Made by a program: the position numbers and the translations under genes
NCBI GenBank assembly: GCA_036785705.1
Contig: JAWUZG010000084.1
Coordinates: 9,747,501 to 9,811,500, forward strand
Source of the DNA: Acanthornis magna
Taxonomy: Eukaryota; Chordata; Aves; Passeriformes; Acanthizidae
Direction: 5' to 3'
Length of the DNA stretch: 64,000 nucleotides
In this document: piece by piece, positions 12,730 through 26,990 of the stretch
How the letters are laid out: the number at the start of each line of letters is the position of its first letter
Position numbering within the stretch: position 1 is the stretch's first letter
Notes under the pieces: generated by a model
What the model saw: the letters and a program-made list of their open reading frames with translations, nothing else
Told to the model about the DNA's origin: nothing
Databases searched by the model: none

Positions 12730-13080
12730 ACTATGAGCTGAATTTGATCTGAGGAAAGAACAGTTTGGAAGGCTGACTTGGCTTTCTCTACTGAATATTG
12801 AATTACATAAATATATGATTCACTCCAAATGGTACACAGAAGCGGTAGGATCGGATGAAATCAGAGAAATCTATGAATCCATGGAGAACCACCTCCTCCC
12901 CCTGGAATATAAACCAAATGCTTTCATTTCTAGAATAATTTTTACATCTCTCTCCTGTGCTCAGTAAGTAACCAGATTTTGCTATCTTCACTCCTACTCC
13001 TGTAGTGATAGCTTACTCCAGGAATATCCCCGTTTCCTTCAGGCTGAGAACAAGGTACCACCCAACATGGGTAAAGGTGA

Positions 13081-13290
13081 AAGGACCAGGCCCTAATTGG
13101 TTTTAATTTCTTTCTGATAAGATTTATAAAATGTAACAGAGGCGTTAATAAATCATGTAATAAAAATTATGAATAAATCTCAGGCCAAGGCTTTTTGCAG
13201 TGATTGCTTATGATGTAAGACCCTATAATGACAGTAAGTTAAAATTGCATTGTAATGGCCTTTTGTAAATGCAATAAATCTCAGGTTTCA
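13081..13290. promoter_or_regulatory. Candidate conserved non-coding element
   Basis: An AT-rich block dense in homeodomain-type words (CTAATT, TTAATAAAT, CATGTAATAAAAATTATG, GTTAAAATTGCATTG). It is free of microsatellite character. Such texture is typical of deeply conserved enhancers in developmental gene introns. The call rests on texture alone. Confidence 0.2.
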
Positions 13291-14083
13291 GTGCACTGCA
13301 GACAGCCAGCAATGTGTGTGCTGCACATGAGCTACCAACACAGGCACACGCTGCTGGCACACACTTACGTAATTATGTTGATACTTCAGGAGCAGCAGTA
13401 AATCTCAGCACTGCTAGATTTACTTTGAAAAATCTTGGGTCAGGACCACTGAGGTGTTGTGACTTCAAGAAATACCTTAAAATACCATAGTGGCTTTTTA
13501 CTTGAAAACCTGGGAAAGAACGTCCCTTTGAAGAAGCAATAAAATTGATTATTTGGTTTTAAATAACAAAGGCAAAACCTATTGCTACCAAGTCTTATAA
13601 TTTTTGGTGGCAAATACAAGCTAAAACATACATTTTCATCTACACAACCAGACCAAATAGATTTTCTTTTCTGAATTTCCTTGATGAGCTACCCATTCAT
13701 GAAAAAATTCAATGTACGCAGAGATACATCAACAGTTACTTAATTACTTGTTTCAACTGCAGCAGAGTTCCTATTGCTGCCCACGTTTGCCCTCAAAAAA
13801 CATATTCTTAAATACAGAAAGATCTGGTCAGCTCGGGTTGCTTATCATTTAACATATATCAGAAATTTAGCTGCAGATTTTCCGTGAAAATTCATTCCAA
13901 TAACCCTGTTCTATTTTTCAGTTTGGGCTTCTTGCAGTTTTCATTACAGCAGGTATTGACAGGTATAGATGGTAGAGGCCAAGTTTTGTGATTTATCCAG
14001 TTATTAATTGACACCTTCAGTCAGAATGCTTCAGATTTGATAACAGATTTCAAAACAAAATAAATAGGAAGAAATCTCTAAAA

Positions 14084-14120
14084 TGCTGAGCACCTACAAC
14101 TTCCAACAGAAGGGAGGTCA
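14084..14120. repeat. Fossil repeat fragment
   Basis: The text TGCTGAGCACCTACAACTTC followed by CAACAGAAG matches a recurrent old sauropsid repeat phrase (GTGCTGAGCACCCACAACTC). A short, diverged remnant; the family name is not known to me. Confidence 0.4.
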
Positions 14121-16989
14121 TGTCCTAGAGCAGAAAAGGACACAGGCAAGAAGCTAGCAGACCATCACTAAAATCCCACCCCGCTTGTAGGTCCGCTGTC
14201 CCAACTATCACTGATTTTAGTGTGATCCAGCCAGAGACCCACGCAGACCTATTTCAGGTAAAACTTTTCAGGACAAGGACAATTGTGTAATTGCCACAAC
14301 ACACAACGCAAAAGGGCTTGCCTTCACAGCAGCCTTTGATCTCTACTCTAAAAACACCACAACATGATATCAGCCACATTGTGCTATTCCCGTTTCCCTT
14401 TTTAGCACGGATCTCCCCTTCGCTTCTAGTGTGGAGTTCTGCAAGAAATCTAGTGACAGTACGTCTTAGCACTTCCCGGGAATGTGTCCTGCATAATGCA
14501 GAACTGATTTTAACTCAGGGTTTTTCAGTAAAGCACTTGTAAGGACAAACCAAGAACAACCTGACTGTGATCTGATAACTCAACCGATACCTGGACTGAG
14601 GAAGTTCCTGTGGGGTGGTGTTTGGTTTTCTGGTTTTGGGGCAGTAGCAGATCAGCTTAGGTTAGAATTTTGCCTAAGCAATATTGAAATTTAATGCTCT
14701 GTTTTTTAGTGTTCACTTGATAGGAGTTCACTGTCTATCCTACCAAGAAGTCCCTGAGGTGCTAGTGATTTTATTAAAAGACCTAATGTAAATTTCAAAA
14801 CTGTATAGATTACTTAAAATGTTAGTTATGTCTAAGCAGCAGGAAATCAATAGTGCAAAAGTGCATTCACTGCTCTGAAGAAAGCATCTTTTGGAGAACT
14901 TGCTCTGCTAAGCAAACTCAGTTTTCACCATGTCAGTGGCACGGACTACAGGTAAATAAAAAGTTTAAAATTCAGTAAAAATTCTATAGCATCCTTCAAC
15001 TCCAAACTACAAATTTATCTTCATGTTCATACTGCCATCAGCTATAAGAACTCTTAAAATTGCATTTACTGTTCTCAAAGGATATCTTGATTAGGACAGC
15101 AGTGTAAGCCCTTGTTCTTACGAGGTGATTTTTAACATTCATTCAGAATATTCCCACATGTCCTCAGATGAGTACACAGAGTTTAAATTTACTAGAAAGC
15201 AAAAAACAAAACCTTAAGAAAGCCCCCAAACCTGATATTTGGCAAGTGATTGCAAGCAACTGAATTGATGCAGTTTATATAGAGTGAGCATTTGTTCAAA
15301 GATCTGAACAAAGTCCTAATTGCTTGCTTATGTTAGCTCTGAACAATCCTCTCCGGGGGAGCATCTGCAGCGTGACAGTAGTGCAAAGGCAAGTCACACG
15401 CGTAAAGCTCAGCAAATGTGGCACAAGCACATGAACACCAATTTATTAGCTCAGTATGGCACATCATTTGGGTATGCTTCAGCCTTTTCCATTTTCTGTG
15501 TATTTTACTGTGTGTGAAATCATACAAGATGTTTAATCTTAGTATGTCATTTTCAAAATAGAAAAGCAACATTCCTCAGGTTGCTTGCTTTGCATTTTTT
15601 CCTCTCTCCCTTACTATATGTTTATTACAGTAACTAGCACAATAGAGTTATAATTTCTGTGACACCTCTGAATGCTTGAACTATGAAAACAGCAAGTTGA
15701 CAGCATCTAAGGCAAGACCTTACACTATACTCAGATATAGTGGTTTCCAAACCAACCTGGACTGCAGCAGAAGATCACCCAAGGCTATGATCCTTCCGAA
15801 GGTGCAGTATGTGCATGAGCTGTGGTGGTCAGTGCACAGACAGCAGGGCTTCTCCATCACCACCCTCTCCATCTCCTGCATCCAGGAAATCTAGCAGTCA
15901 CTTCCTACATCTTCACTTCTGAGGGCAGACTCATAAAAAGGTGTCACCATGGGAGTTTGAACTTAGAATTCCCAAAACACCAACCCCGCAGTTGTAATTT
16001 TTAAAAATGCATATTGCAATTTCCCAGTGCCTATAGTATTGTTTCTGCCTGCACCCAGAACTGCCTTGGTACTGTTGGCAACTACCTTATATCAAAGCCT
16101 TGTTGATGCCCATAATTTTCTTTCACTAATAGGAAAAGTCCTTTAAATATACTTGCCAAATACATACTGAATATAAGCTATTTTCGAAAGCATACTCAAA
16201 TAAAAACAGGACATATTTGTAGTGTGACAGTTTCCTGGATGCAATGATCTAGTTGCTACAGTTTTTTCCTTAGAATGTGAAATTTCAAATTTAATATTTT
16301 CCTCCAGCTGCACGATTTCCAATTTTCATCCACCTCTGTTCAGGAGCCCTCCCCACTTCACAAAGCTGCATAATCTGGGCACTTAGTGAAGTTGATCCAA
16401 TTTGCCCACCATGAGGAATTCACAAACCACTATATTGGGGAGATGGCAAGGCAACATTTCCCAATAATGTGGAAATAAGAGGCTGTTCCTCTGTAGTAAT
16501 TCTGGGCTACTGAATTCAGCAAGATCAGTAGCAGAAGCCAGATCCACATAGTGGCATTGTCAGAGATGGTCTAACGCTGGCATGTGACAACACTGGTTTT
16601 TTTATTTTTCATCACTCACTTTGTGGAAGCCAGTTCCTGCTAGGAAATAACCATATGTCGTCTTCATGCATTGGACTCCAGGGTGAGCCATGTGCAATGA
16701 TTTAGGGATCTCTGTGCAGCCCCTATGGAGAAGGAATGGGCAAAATGCACAGAAAAGTAGGTGATGACATGCAGAGTAGATGATGTGCAGAATTAGAGAG
16801 GACTTTTTCACCCCAGAGTCTGAGCAGTTCTGCCATGCTGCAAAGCAAGCTCCAAAGTCAGTGTGAGGACACATCACATAATTTGTTTTGAAAAGACCTA
16901 CGTTTCCCAGGGCTATCAATCTGTCACCTTTCAGTCATGCCATGGCAATACAAGCATTCTTAAAATCTCTGAAGGCTGTCTTTTCATCA

Positions 16990-17120
16990 ATATTTTAACA
17001 TAAATATTCTTTTAATTTAAATGGAGATTGATCACTTACATTTTATTACTTTTTGATAAAAATGCATTATCACCATTAAAGGAAAGTGATCTCAATTAAA
17101 CTATTGCCATGATAAATTTA
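16990..17120. promoter_or_regulatory. Candidate conserved non-coding element
   Basis: AT-rich unique-looking sequence with several homeodomain/POU-like words (TTTAATTTAAAT, ATGCATTATC, CAATTAAAC, GATAAATTTAA). No repeat structure is evident. Inferred only from composition and motif density. Confidence 0.18.
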
Positions 17121-18526
17121 ACTTGGAAAAGCATTAGAACAAGTCTTTGCTAGATCAGAAGCTTTTACAGCACGTATGCTCTAGTTCTGGTTTTAACAAC
17201 CAACACAGAAGTGATCAATGGACTTTCTAGCTATTACATTCACTGCCTTCATGATACTCTTAAAAGTAGTTCAAAATCTTACTGGAAACTCTGAAGGGTA
17301 TATTGTTAAATATCCCTCTCTGCTGTAACTTACCTTATATAGGAAGACTTGCCAGGGGCGCTAATGAAGCAGAGACAGTTTTGCAGTTTTACCATCTGTT
17401 ATCAAATCTACTCCTGCTATAAGAGAAATACAATTGTATTGGGATTTAGAAGTGGCAAACATTGGAAAAAAAAATTTCTTTCATTGTTAAAATAACTCTG
17501 CTGTGTAGTCCAAAGAACAAAATGTTTGGACAATAAATAAAACATTTCAAGACTGCTTTAATTAAAAAAAAACAAGATATAGCAAAAGAATAGTGATAGA
17601 GTTGAACATAACCATAACACAACAGAGAGGTACAAATAAGAAATCACATAATTCTGCAGCCTTCCGGTTTAGAATTTAATTCAGGATAACACGTCCTATT
17701 TTTATATCCTACAGAAGAAAAAAAAGTCACAAAAAAAAATTTGAAATGTGAATGTCCTTGAAAAATTTAAAAAGGCTATATCTACACTAGCTAATATGCG
17801 ATGATTGTAGAGTGCTTAAGAACTGAATCCTCCTAACCCTCTTTCCATCCTTAGAAAGGACCTTCAGGGTAAAAACTCCAAAGAACACTACAGTTTAGCT
17901 TCACTTATGTGCACTGGACTAAAAATGAACACTTAATATTTATGTGAATCATTGTCAGTGTCAAGTGAGATGAAGCTTATAAAAATAGATCCAAATCAGG
18001 GAATGAGTTTTAAGACTCAGTGGGTAAATGCCTCTTTACGTACGGTATTATTTATAGATATTTTTTAATCTGTTCTGTCATCTTGTCTCTTAAATTATTA
18101 GAAAGTAAGAAAGGAGGAACTACGGCAAATGCAGATGAAAGAGAAATCTTACTGGGAGCTGTGACAAGAATATGAGCAAAATCCAGGAAGTTTAAAGCTG
18201 TGCTCCTAAACCCCTTGCTTTCTATATGTTCTGCATGAAAACAATTCCAGCCTATTTTGCAATTAAATATGTACTTTTTAAAACTAGCTATGCTGTTGAA
18301 ATAGGAGGAATGGACCCTCTGTTTGGCATCCAAAAGACTTGCTACCACATCTGAAAACAAGCTAATCACAAGCTGTTTTCAGGCATTGGGCTGAGTCTTG
18401 TCTCCGTGGTCTCGCAAAGCATTTGAAATCCTACATTACTCAAAGTCCCCTTTATATATAAATGGTGAGTTCACAAACGCCACAACAAGAACTTCAGCAT
18501 TGGATCCTAGCTTTTGTAGCTCTTTT

Positions 18527-18571
18527 AGAAGTCAATGACAGATGACAATGCAGAAGTCAATGACAATGCAG
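18527..18571. repeat. Local tandem duplication, period 25 bp
   Basis: AGAAGTCAATGACA at 18527-18540 recurs exactly at 18552-18565, and the word ATGACAATGCAGA also repeats across the overlap. Probably a simple replication-slippage duplication. Confidence 0.75.
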
Positions 18572-21500
18572 ATGGTCCCTAAGTTTATCCCCAAAGGTTC
18601 TAAATGTTAAAAACTTAAAATGTTGTTGCGGTAGCTTTGTGCATCTATTTATCATCTGATAAGGAGACTGCCACTACTGATATCGCCTGCATCAGCAAGG
18701 TTCTGTGAGTCTCAACCATTTATGAAAACACTTTAAAAAGCTTCTACAAAAAGGAAAAACTATAACCAAAATATTATTAGAATTTGAAGAAGGTATTCAA
18801 TATTGAAGGGCAAAATACTCAAGACAATTAGGATGAAGGTCACCTTGTAAGAAAATTCAAAGGAAGGGGGCATACCCACAAGGCTTCTGTTGGGTTCCTG
18901 CAAACAGGGGAATGGTATGCTTCGGATGTAGGAATCTGGGGAGGTCATACTTACTTTCATTCTGCTACCGGGTAGAGAATTCTCCTTTGAAGCAATTGAA
19001 GCCATTTCTTCCTTTATACAGAGACTTACATTACACAACCTTTATCAGACAGGAAATAAAACTGGGTAAAGCAGGCAGCTACTCTCTTCCCTGGGTCTGT
19101 GTGGTTATGGAATACTGCACAGGGGAATTGTGTATCCGTAGGCTTTTGCTTTGACCATTCAGGTATCATTTTCATAAGCACCAGTCTGAAGTGGGTTTTG
19201 TCCTCTCTTCATCCAGGTAGGATTTCAATGTAGCTGTATGTCTGCTGAGAACAACACACAGAGCTGCTCTTTGATTTGAAGGCATTTCTTGCAAATACAA
19301 GCTTTTTCTGCTCCTGACTTCAGTAGCAAGATCTAATTCAGACCAGTGAGAAATTACATGTAGTATTTTTTTTCTAATTGTCCTAAATCTATTTTAGACG
19401 TGAGATGTACATGTTTACAGGCACAAGTATTGCTGTAAATTTAAGCCGAGGTCCTAGATGCGACTGTTAGGAATAATTGCCTTTATTTTAATTGCCACGA
19501 GGATATCTGAGGATATTGTTCATCCCAGTAATCAACCAGGTTTTATTTAGCAATGTCAGTCTAACAGATGCAATTTCCACTTCTGAATACTGTGGGCACA
19601 TCATTAATTTTTGTAACTGCAAAACTTATAGTAGAAATACTTTTCTGTGACATCCCTTGCTCCTCACTTTGACAACTGCAGAAAATAAAAAATAAAAGAG
19701 AGATTTCTACTATGAGCTTGTATGGTTGTCCAGATACAGCAGTAGCTCAGTCTAAAGTTCTGTGATGCATGCAGTGGCAAAAGGCTCAGAAGTACATCCA
19801 GAAATTATGTGTGAAAACTATATTCACAAGTCTTGCACTGTGTTTATTGAGAGACCAGAAACTGTATTTTGACAGGAGTATCAATAAGGACTTGGATAGA
19901 AATGAAAAAAAATATTTTCCATTTACTACCTACTCTGCATAGGGTACTAGCTGTAATCAAGAAAAATTTCAGGATGGCATGAAGCTCTCAAGCTGCATAA
20001 TTCCCGATAACACTCAATATATTCCTGCTATTAAAATGCCCACAGTCCACAAAAATGCTTTTAAGCAAACTCAGTAGCCCAAATTACAAATTCTAGTTAA
20101 CAAAATTCACCACAGGCTCTCAGCTTAGGGTAGAATATGTTCTTTTTTTAAAAATATATCTGCCTTCATCAAAATGCTTGATGGTCACTTACGGTTTTCA
20201 ATCTCCCATTATGCTGAAAAAGTGACCTTTTTTTCTTTTTTTTAAACACACAGAAAGACATGAGCTAACAGTAAAGTCACCATGCTGGTCACCAGCCCCT
20301 CTAATATTTATTGCACAAGGTTATTTGTTTTTCAAATTCAGCTCCTCGTGAGAGTTGCAAGGAAGGGAAAAGATTCATGACTCGATCTTTTTGGAGCTTT
20401 GCATTTTTGGACATTTTGCAGATGACGTTTAGGAAGCCTTCTCAAAATGCTCAGACTTTTTGGCTAAGAAACAGGATTGTACGTATTCCACAATTTCACA
20501 TCTAGAGCTGGACAAGTAAATGCAGATACATTTTGGCAACAAAATATTTTTTCCTCCCATTTCTCCCCCTCCTCTCAAATAACATTTACTCAAAGTTCTT
20601 CCCTTTTCTCCATAAGAAAAATCCCAAAGTTTCCCCCCCTTTCCCCAGTATTAGTTTCTTTTTCTACCCTCCTACTGACTTAATAAAAAAAGTGAAAATG
20701 AAAATGGTATTCAGAAAAAAAGAACAAAGCAGCAAAGTTTAAGAGGGAATGACCAGGAGATAAAAAGGAAATAACATTCTGCACAATATTTGCTAAAATC
20801 TTTAGGTAAGAAAAAAGCCTTGCTTATTTGAGGTCTGAAGGACAAATATGACAAACCTTGTTGAATGTTTTCAAGGAAAAAAGGATCTTTTTTTCCAAAT
20901 TGGTTTTATAATTTCTATTGAGTTATTTACAAATACACATCCATCTTCTTGCAGTCCTTTAGCTTGTTTGAGGCGGGGGGTTTTTGTTTGGTTAGTTTTA
21001 AATTAGTTGGAAATAGAAACAGCTTTCCACGTAGGTCAGAAAAAAATATCCTCAAATGATTCTCAACCTGTCACTGTGGGATTTTTTTGCCTTTTCTGGA
21101 CACAAAACCACTCTCCCTTTTAGAATCATTAACATCTTCTTGTCCTTCTGATAGTTCCTCTTTCACCCAGAGGCTGTGGCACCAATTCTGGGTTTTAAAC
21201 AGCGTTTTAATCGTTGCTGAAGTGCTGCTCTCTGCTCACAGAGAATGGGATGCTATGCAGTGGAGGAACTGCAGTCACCATCAGATGAGAGAAGGACACT
21301 CTCCTGAAGTGGAACTGCAGAAAACAGTGGTTGCAACATAAGCAGTGAGAAGGAAAATGCCTGGAGTAGGATGTACCTCCTAAAAATAGGAGGTGGAAGG
21401 AGTCTTCAGAACTAGAAAAATCACTGTAGGGAGAGGGAAGTCTCACTCCTCAACGTTCACTGGACATTGAAGCACAAATCGAGTTAGGACCTTGGAAAGG

Positions 21501-24192
21501 GAATACAGGACGACAAATCAGCAGCTTGCTAGTAGAGAAAGACTGTCAAGTGTTTGAAATCTCAGACTGTGGCCACCTAGAGCAAATCCTTTTTCAGCAA
21601 GGTGAGAATAACTTAGTCAGAATAATTGAAATGAGTTAGCAATATGCAGTACCTTCTGCATGTGCTGCAAGCAAGAAAGCAGCCCTCACAAGAGCCCAGG
21701 AGGAAGGGAGTTTGCTGTAAGAGATTTTGTGGTCAAAAGAGCAGATTTTACTGTTGCAAGTTTGCCAAAGAATTAAAAAAATATTAGGCTCCACGTGAAA
21801 AGCTTCATGTATTGTCCCCAGTGCTAATTCTGGAGAAGCCTTTGCTGTAAGGACACGTGAGGATTTTGGACAGTGCGTTCTGATGCACTCATTTTCTTCT
21901 GTGAAGGTCGGACACCTTGATGGCTGGCACAAGAGCTGGGCAGGACAAAAAAAAGAGAGAGAAAGAGGCCAACTTCATCTCCTTAAGAGCTCTAGAGTGG
22001 ATATTTCAGCATTCCAACCTAGCCAAACCAGTTTCTCCACTCAGAATGATGTCCTTCACCACACACACAGACCTTTTTCAGCTGTGATCCAAAACAAAAT
22101 GGGATTTCATGAGAAAAGAGCAACTGTCTTAAATATATTGTGTACTTGTGGAAGTGAGAGCATGCCACAGGCACTTGCTCTGTCAGACTAAAAGATGCTG
22201 TGCTGGTTTCAGCAGTGATCCTCATATAGCAATTATTCTGAGGGTGATTCTCATTCATTCCTTTGCCCTTGTTTGATCACCTTAATTAAAAAAAAAAGGG
22301 TCTAGAATAAATGAGCAATCTTTAATTGAGAATATTTGCTGTCTAATGAAAAGCTGTGGCTTGTTAATGTATTCTGTTCACTGAGGACTCGAATATGAAA
22401 ATATGTGTAAGATTCAGTGGCAGATACAGTGATGGAGGTGAAGCAACAAGGAGATAAGGTAGCAATCAGAAGTATTACAATCTTATGTGGGAAGCCCAGA
22501 AATAATGCACCAGCTCTTGATCTGACTTCAAATGAGACCTCTGGCAAGCCACAACTTCTTGGTAATGATTTACATCTATGATCAGGATAATAGAACATTA
22601 TTTATCTACCTCTTCTGGGTATTGTGGAGACTAACAGTTGCACAGTAATTTAGAGATAAATTGGAGACACTAGGTGAATTTCCACTATCATGTTTTCTCT
22701 AAGCAGGTGAAGTGAGGACACCTTGACACAGAGGGAACCAAAGTTTTCTCAAAATAAATCAGAGAGATCAGAAGGCAATTTTATCTTTGCTTCATTCTGG
22801 TTACTCAGCATTCCTCAATAAGATTGACAGGAGATGAGAAAACAAAGCTTTTGTGGCTCGGGGAGGTAAAATCTAGTAACATTTAACACTGCATCTACAA
22901 AACAACAGTTAAGAATACATAAAATTATTTCTGCTCTTTCAGATAAAAAATTAATGCAAGATGCACCCAGCAGATTATGCCTAACAGACTATTGACAGAT
23001 CTAATAAATAACTATTAATTGCATAATGACAAAATTTAAATGTATATCTCCTCAAATAGACATTTTAAAACAAGAACATATAAAGTTAAACACTAACATG
23101 CTTAACCAGACCCTACATTTAAACCAGCCCTGGTTTGTGGCAATTCCATAAAGCCAGAAGATAGTTTAAGTGAATTAACCCCTTGTTTCCATAATCTGTG
23201 TATTCTGACTAGAGGTTTTGAATGGAAGGAACATGTTATACATCGGCCCTGAAGTGCAAAAGAATGAACCTTTGATTTTTATCTTGGCTGTTGTCAGAAA
23301 ACACACCGCCTTCCCAGAGCAGGCAGACTAAGTATGAGCTGAGAGCTGTGTCTAGCAAAGTGGGTCTCCTCCAAGAGACCAACACCCTATGGAATAAGGT
23401 GCCAGAGCAGATGCTGTATGTGCTGAAGCCTGACATATGCTGTGGCTCCCTGAGCAATCACGGGAAGGCACAAAGAAGAGTGGGAGCAGTCACCTTTTTC
23501 TCAGCTGGGCTGGCTCTGTCTCCAGGATCGTCGCTGTATTACAAGACCTCTGACCCAGAGGCATCAGGCAGATATTGAACATGAGCTAATCACTTCCCAG
23601 GGAAACATTGAGCCAGAAGTGGCAGAGGTACTGTTACAGATCAGGGGGGAGGCAGAGAAATCAGGAGAGACACGGCAGAATGATACTTGAACCTCTTCTG
23701 GCATTATGTTGGGACAAGGAGTAGCCCAGTTATTCCCCTGGAGACTCAGGAAGCAAGCCAGATGATAGAACAGTTGCACATCTGCTTTGCAGATGCCAAT
23801 GTCTGAAAATGCCCTTTGATTGGGATGCACGCCAGAGAGCATATTGCAGATATGTGAGCAGCACAAGACTTTCTGCTGTAATAATCTGGGATTTCTTGCT
23901 ATAGGTGAGCAGAAAATGGCTGGGTGCCTTGGGCATTGCTCAGAGGCCATTGTGTTCCTCAAAAATACATACTGCTTTTGAAGGATTAATTCTACCTCAT
24001 ATTTACCATGGATTTATTCCTTAGGGCACACAGGGATGGCCTGAAATTGCTCATATCGTACCTAATTCAAGGGATCAAAAGTGTCAAATACGACTTCCCT
24101 GTTCATTTTTTTTTCTTGAGTAATTCTTGACAGGACCAGGAATTACTCCTCTTCCAAATGGAATAACAAGAGAAAGCTGCTGGAATTTCAAG

Positions 24193-24243
24193 CAAAAAAC
24201 AAAACAAAACCAACCAAAACCAAAAACCCAAACGAACAAAACC
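24193..24243. repeat. A/C-rich low-complexity tract
   Basis: About 50 bases made almost only of A with single or paired C (pattern like CAAAAC, CCAACC, CCAAAAACCC). Similar A/C tracts occur near 42303-42355 and 58673-58711, and T/G mirror forms elsewhere in the intron. Confidence 0.8.
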
Positions 24244-26941
24244 ATCCCTTTCTTCCCCAATGTTCACTGATTATAATTAATGTGAAGTTAATCAAAACTC
24301 AAAGCAGAACAAAAAAAAAAGTCAAAAAGCAATTATATTAGAAATATGTTCCCCAGTCAATTGCTTGCTTTTCAGGCTTTAGCTGTGTGGCAATTTCAGT
24401 ACTTATGCAACCACCGTAGAATTTTCTAGGTCTGAGTTTTACTTGAGAAGCAGAAACTTCTCACCAACCAACCCCTTCAGGTCCCAGCCCAAGAACTTTT
24501 CTGTCATGGGGGTGGGGTTGGGGAGGGAGGAATGAGCTTCCTTCACACCCTCAGCCCCCTCAGATGCCACCACTGCATCACAGAAGAAATGATCACGCAC
24601 CTTCCTGCTTACCGCAGATCGAGTCAAGGACACTTGGAATCATCCGGGAGACACTGCCTCATAGCAAACAGCCCTTGCAGGAAGAAATCCCCTGGGGAAA
24701 TCAGTTTATGGCAGATTTCATATCGTGCCAGGTTAACAGCATATGTATCCCTAACCTTTTAGCAGAGGTTGGAAGGAAAAGTATTTGCTAAGGCTACATA
24801 GCCAAAAAGCGTACTTTAAAAATACACACTGTAGTCAGATGTCTGCTTGTAACATTTATGACTTGGCAGATTGACTCGCACATCAGGCACACATTTGATG
24901 GTTAATTCTGAGCCCTAATGCAGCAGAGCAGTCTTCTACCTGGCTGGTGTCTATCCTTTTCAAAAGGCAAAGGAGTGCATAAATTATGTTTAAAAAGAGG
25001 TAGGCATTTTCTACCCACAGAGTGGAGTCACTGTAGGTGGATTATTATCCAGGAATACCGAAGAGGCAAGAAGTCTGTGATTTAACCCATTCTTTGTAGT
25101 CTCCTTGCCTGCTACTGTTGTTACTGCCGACAGTCTGAAATTATCCATATGATACAATTTTTCAGGAGGTTCTGCAGCACAGCAGCTGCATTTCAGACAG
25201 TCAGCAGGAGTTAAAGCCCTAAAGAAAGGGTTTTATTCTGAAGTAATACCAGCTAAGCCCTGCAGTAGCATCCAGTTGTCTCTGCTGATGTTGGCAACTA
25301 TGAGGTTGTTCCAGTTTACTCCCTCCCCAGGCCCTGCACTACAAATGTCATGTCTTAGCAGAACAGGATGAACTCTAAACCACCTTACAGATGACCAGCA
25401 GGATTTTGAAACCTATTTCTTCTGCACTATCTTTACTACTGGGAAAACAAAAAGCAATAGTTTTCACAGTGCAAACTGAGACATTTCTACGTCAGGCTAC
25501 AGGCATGACCTTTATCTAGCACAAATAAGGCATAGAGATGTTCATCTGAACACAGCCACCTGCACTTACGCCAGTTGAGAACCTGGTCTTCAACACTGAG
25601 CTTAAAGAAAGCATTGTGAATTGTGATGAAGAAAAACATCAGCATTGGGGCTGAGCATCCCTAAATTTCAGTGATTTGCCTATAAATTGTTGACAGTAAG
25701 CATCTTCAGAAATAGGACCTATAAGAATAGCCCAAAAAGAGGAGAATTTTTAAATGAGTAAGATGAGTTTTAGATTATCTTAGGTATCCCCTTTCTACTT
25801 CAACATTTTATAGTTATGCGAAGAGAATAATATTTTCCTCACCCATAGCAATTTCCAGAAATTCAAAATTCTTAACAAAAATTGCTTAATCCTTTCAGTA
25901 TCCCTAGTGAGATATGCAAGTATTCTTTCCATTTTCTCACAAGATGTGTGATCTACAGCACACAAACTCACACAACTAATTTCTTAAGTTAATCAAAACA
26001 AATAATTAACGAAAATAAGAAAGAAGTCCTGCCTCCCCCTGCTTAACAAAATTTTTCACCAGGCTCACCACTGTCATAAGGTCTAAACAGGTCAAAAGCA
26101 ATAATACTAAGTCCAAGAGTTTCTCTGCTGTGTTTAATGCCAGTGGATGCTGCTCTAAAACCTGTAATTCTCCCTGAGAAGGGTAGCAAAGGCTCAGTAT
26201 TTTCTGGGCAGATGGGCATCTCTTACATCATCTTGGTCTTTTTCCATGCATACCCATCTTTGTTCTCTAGCAAAATGCAAATATCTTGGAGTCACTGAGT
26301 GCCACCACGAAGGTGCAGGCAGGGACGTGGACTTGTCCCTGTCCCCTACTGACCGCATACAAGGAGGAGGCCAAGAGCTGCTGGCCAGTGCAGCCTCCAA
26401 GAGAAAGACATAAGGCAAGGTAAGCCAGACCCACCTCTTGAGAGGAGACAGGACAGATATTTGCAATGAAAAACTGTGCCATGTTAGTCAACAGAGCTGT
26501 TCGTGTCTGAGGGCACAAATGAGAGAGGAATCCCGCAAGAGGGAAGGGGAGTGTAGAAACACTTCTCTCTGCAACAGCAACATAACATCTGCCCTTCCCA
26601 CCTTCTCACCATCCTCTGCAGATGCTTCCCTTAGTGGTTTGACCATACTGGCTTGCAAGGTGCTCAGTTTAAAACTATTGCCAGTAGACTGAAATTCTTA
26701 TTTCTGTTCTGTACCACGGGGGCAGTGGGCAGAATTTCCATCATAGTCAGACATCTAATACCCCATAACAAAGAATACTAAAACATACCAGAACTCCTTC
26801 ACCTTCTTTCAGCAGCCCGTGGGATTGCCCAATGGTCCAGTTTTAAATCCCAAACATGCAGGATCCTTTCACACTCCCATATTTGCTCATAGCAATACTT
26901 CAGTTAATTAGCTGAGCTCAGCCATCATACTGAGAGCATTA

Positions 26942-26990
26942 AAGTTCAGGCTCCTTGCTAAACAGAAATCTGGGCAAGGAGCCTGAACTT
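26942..26990. repeat. Perfect 17-bp inverted repeat with 15-base loop
   Basis: AAGTTCAGGCTCCTTGC at 26942-26958 and its exact reverse complement at 26974-26990 flank a 15-base spacer. Pairing does not continue outward, and inward only one G.U pair could be added. The stem is mixed-sequence, not a microsatellite, so chance is unlikely. Options are a short inverted duplication by template switching, the remains of a palindromic transposon, or an RNA hairpin; it is shorter and more perfect than a typical miRNA precursor. Confidence 0.85.

Larger units (their letters stand above)
9721..18000. other. KCNC1 intron 1, block 9.7-18 kb
   Basis: AT-rich non-coding sequence. It holds a strong but isolated splice-acceptor-like sequence at 9724-9750, scattered fossil repeat words near 9666-9700, 11660-11700, 12130-12180 and 14086-14120, an 8-bp perfect hairpin at 12711-12729, and AT-rich blocks at 13081-13290 and 16990-17120 rich in TAATT-type words. 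No coding exon or RNA gene was recognised. Confidence 0.65.
18001..26900. other. KCNC1 intron 1, block 18-26.9 kb
   Basis: Non-coding. It includes a local 25-bp duplication at 18527-18571, a purine run near 21946-21968, a G/T-rich tract near 20972-20995, an A/C-rich tract at 24193-24243, and a moderately GC-rich patch at 23240-23960 where both strands are open for about 70-130 codons without any recognisable protein. That patch might be an old degraded repeat. No exon or RNA gene was recognised. Confidence 0.65.

Noticed and set aside
23236..23962. Patch open on both strands, considered as a degraded transposon or gene remnant
   Set aside because: I could not match either strand to a known family, and the frames do not agree with each other. 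Left as unexplained sequence.
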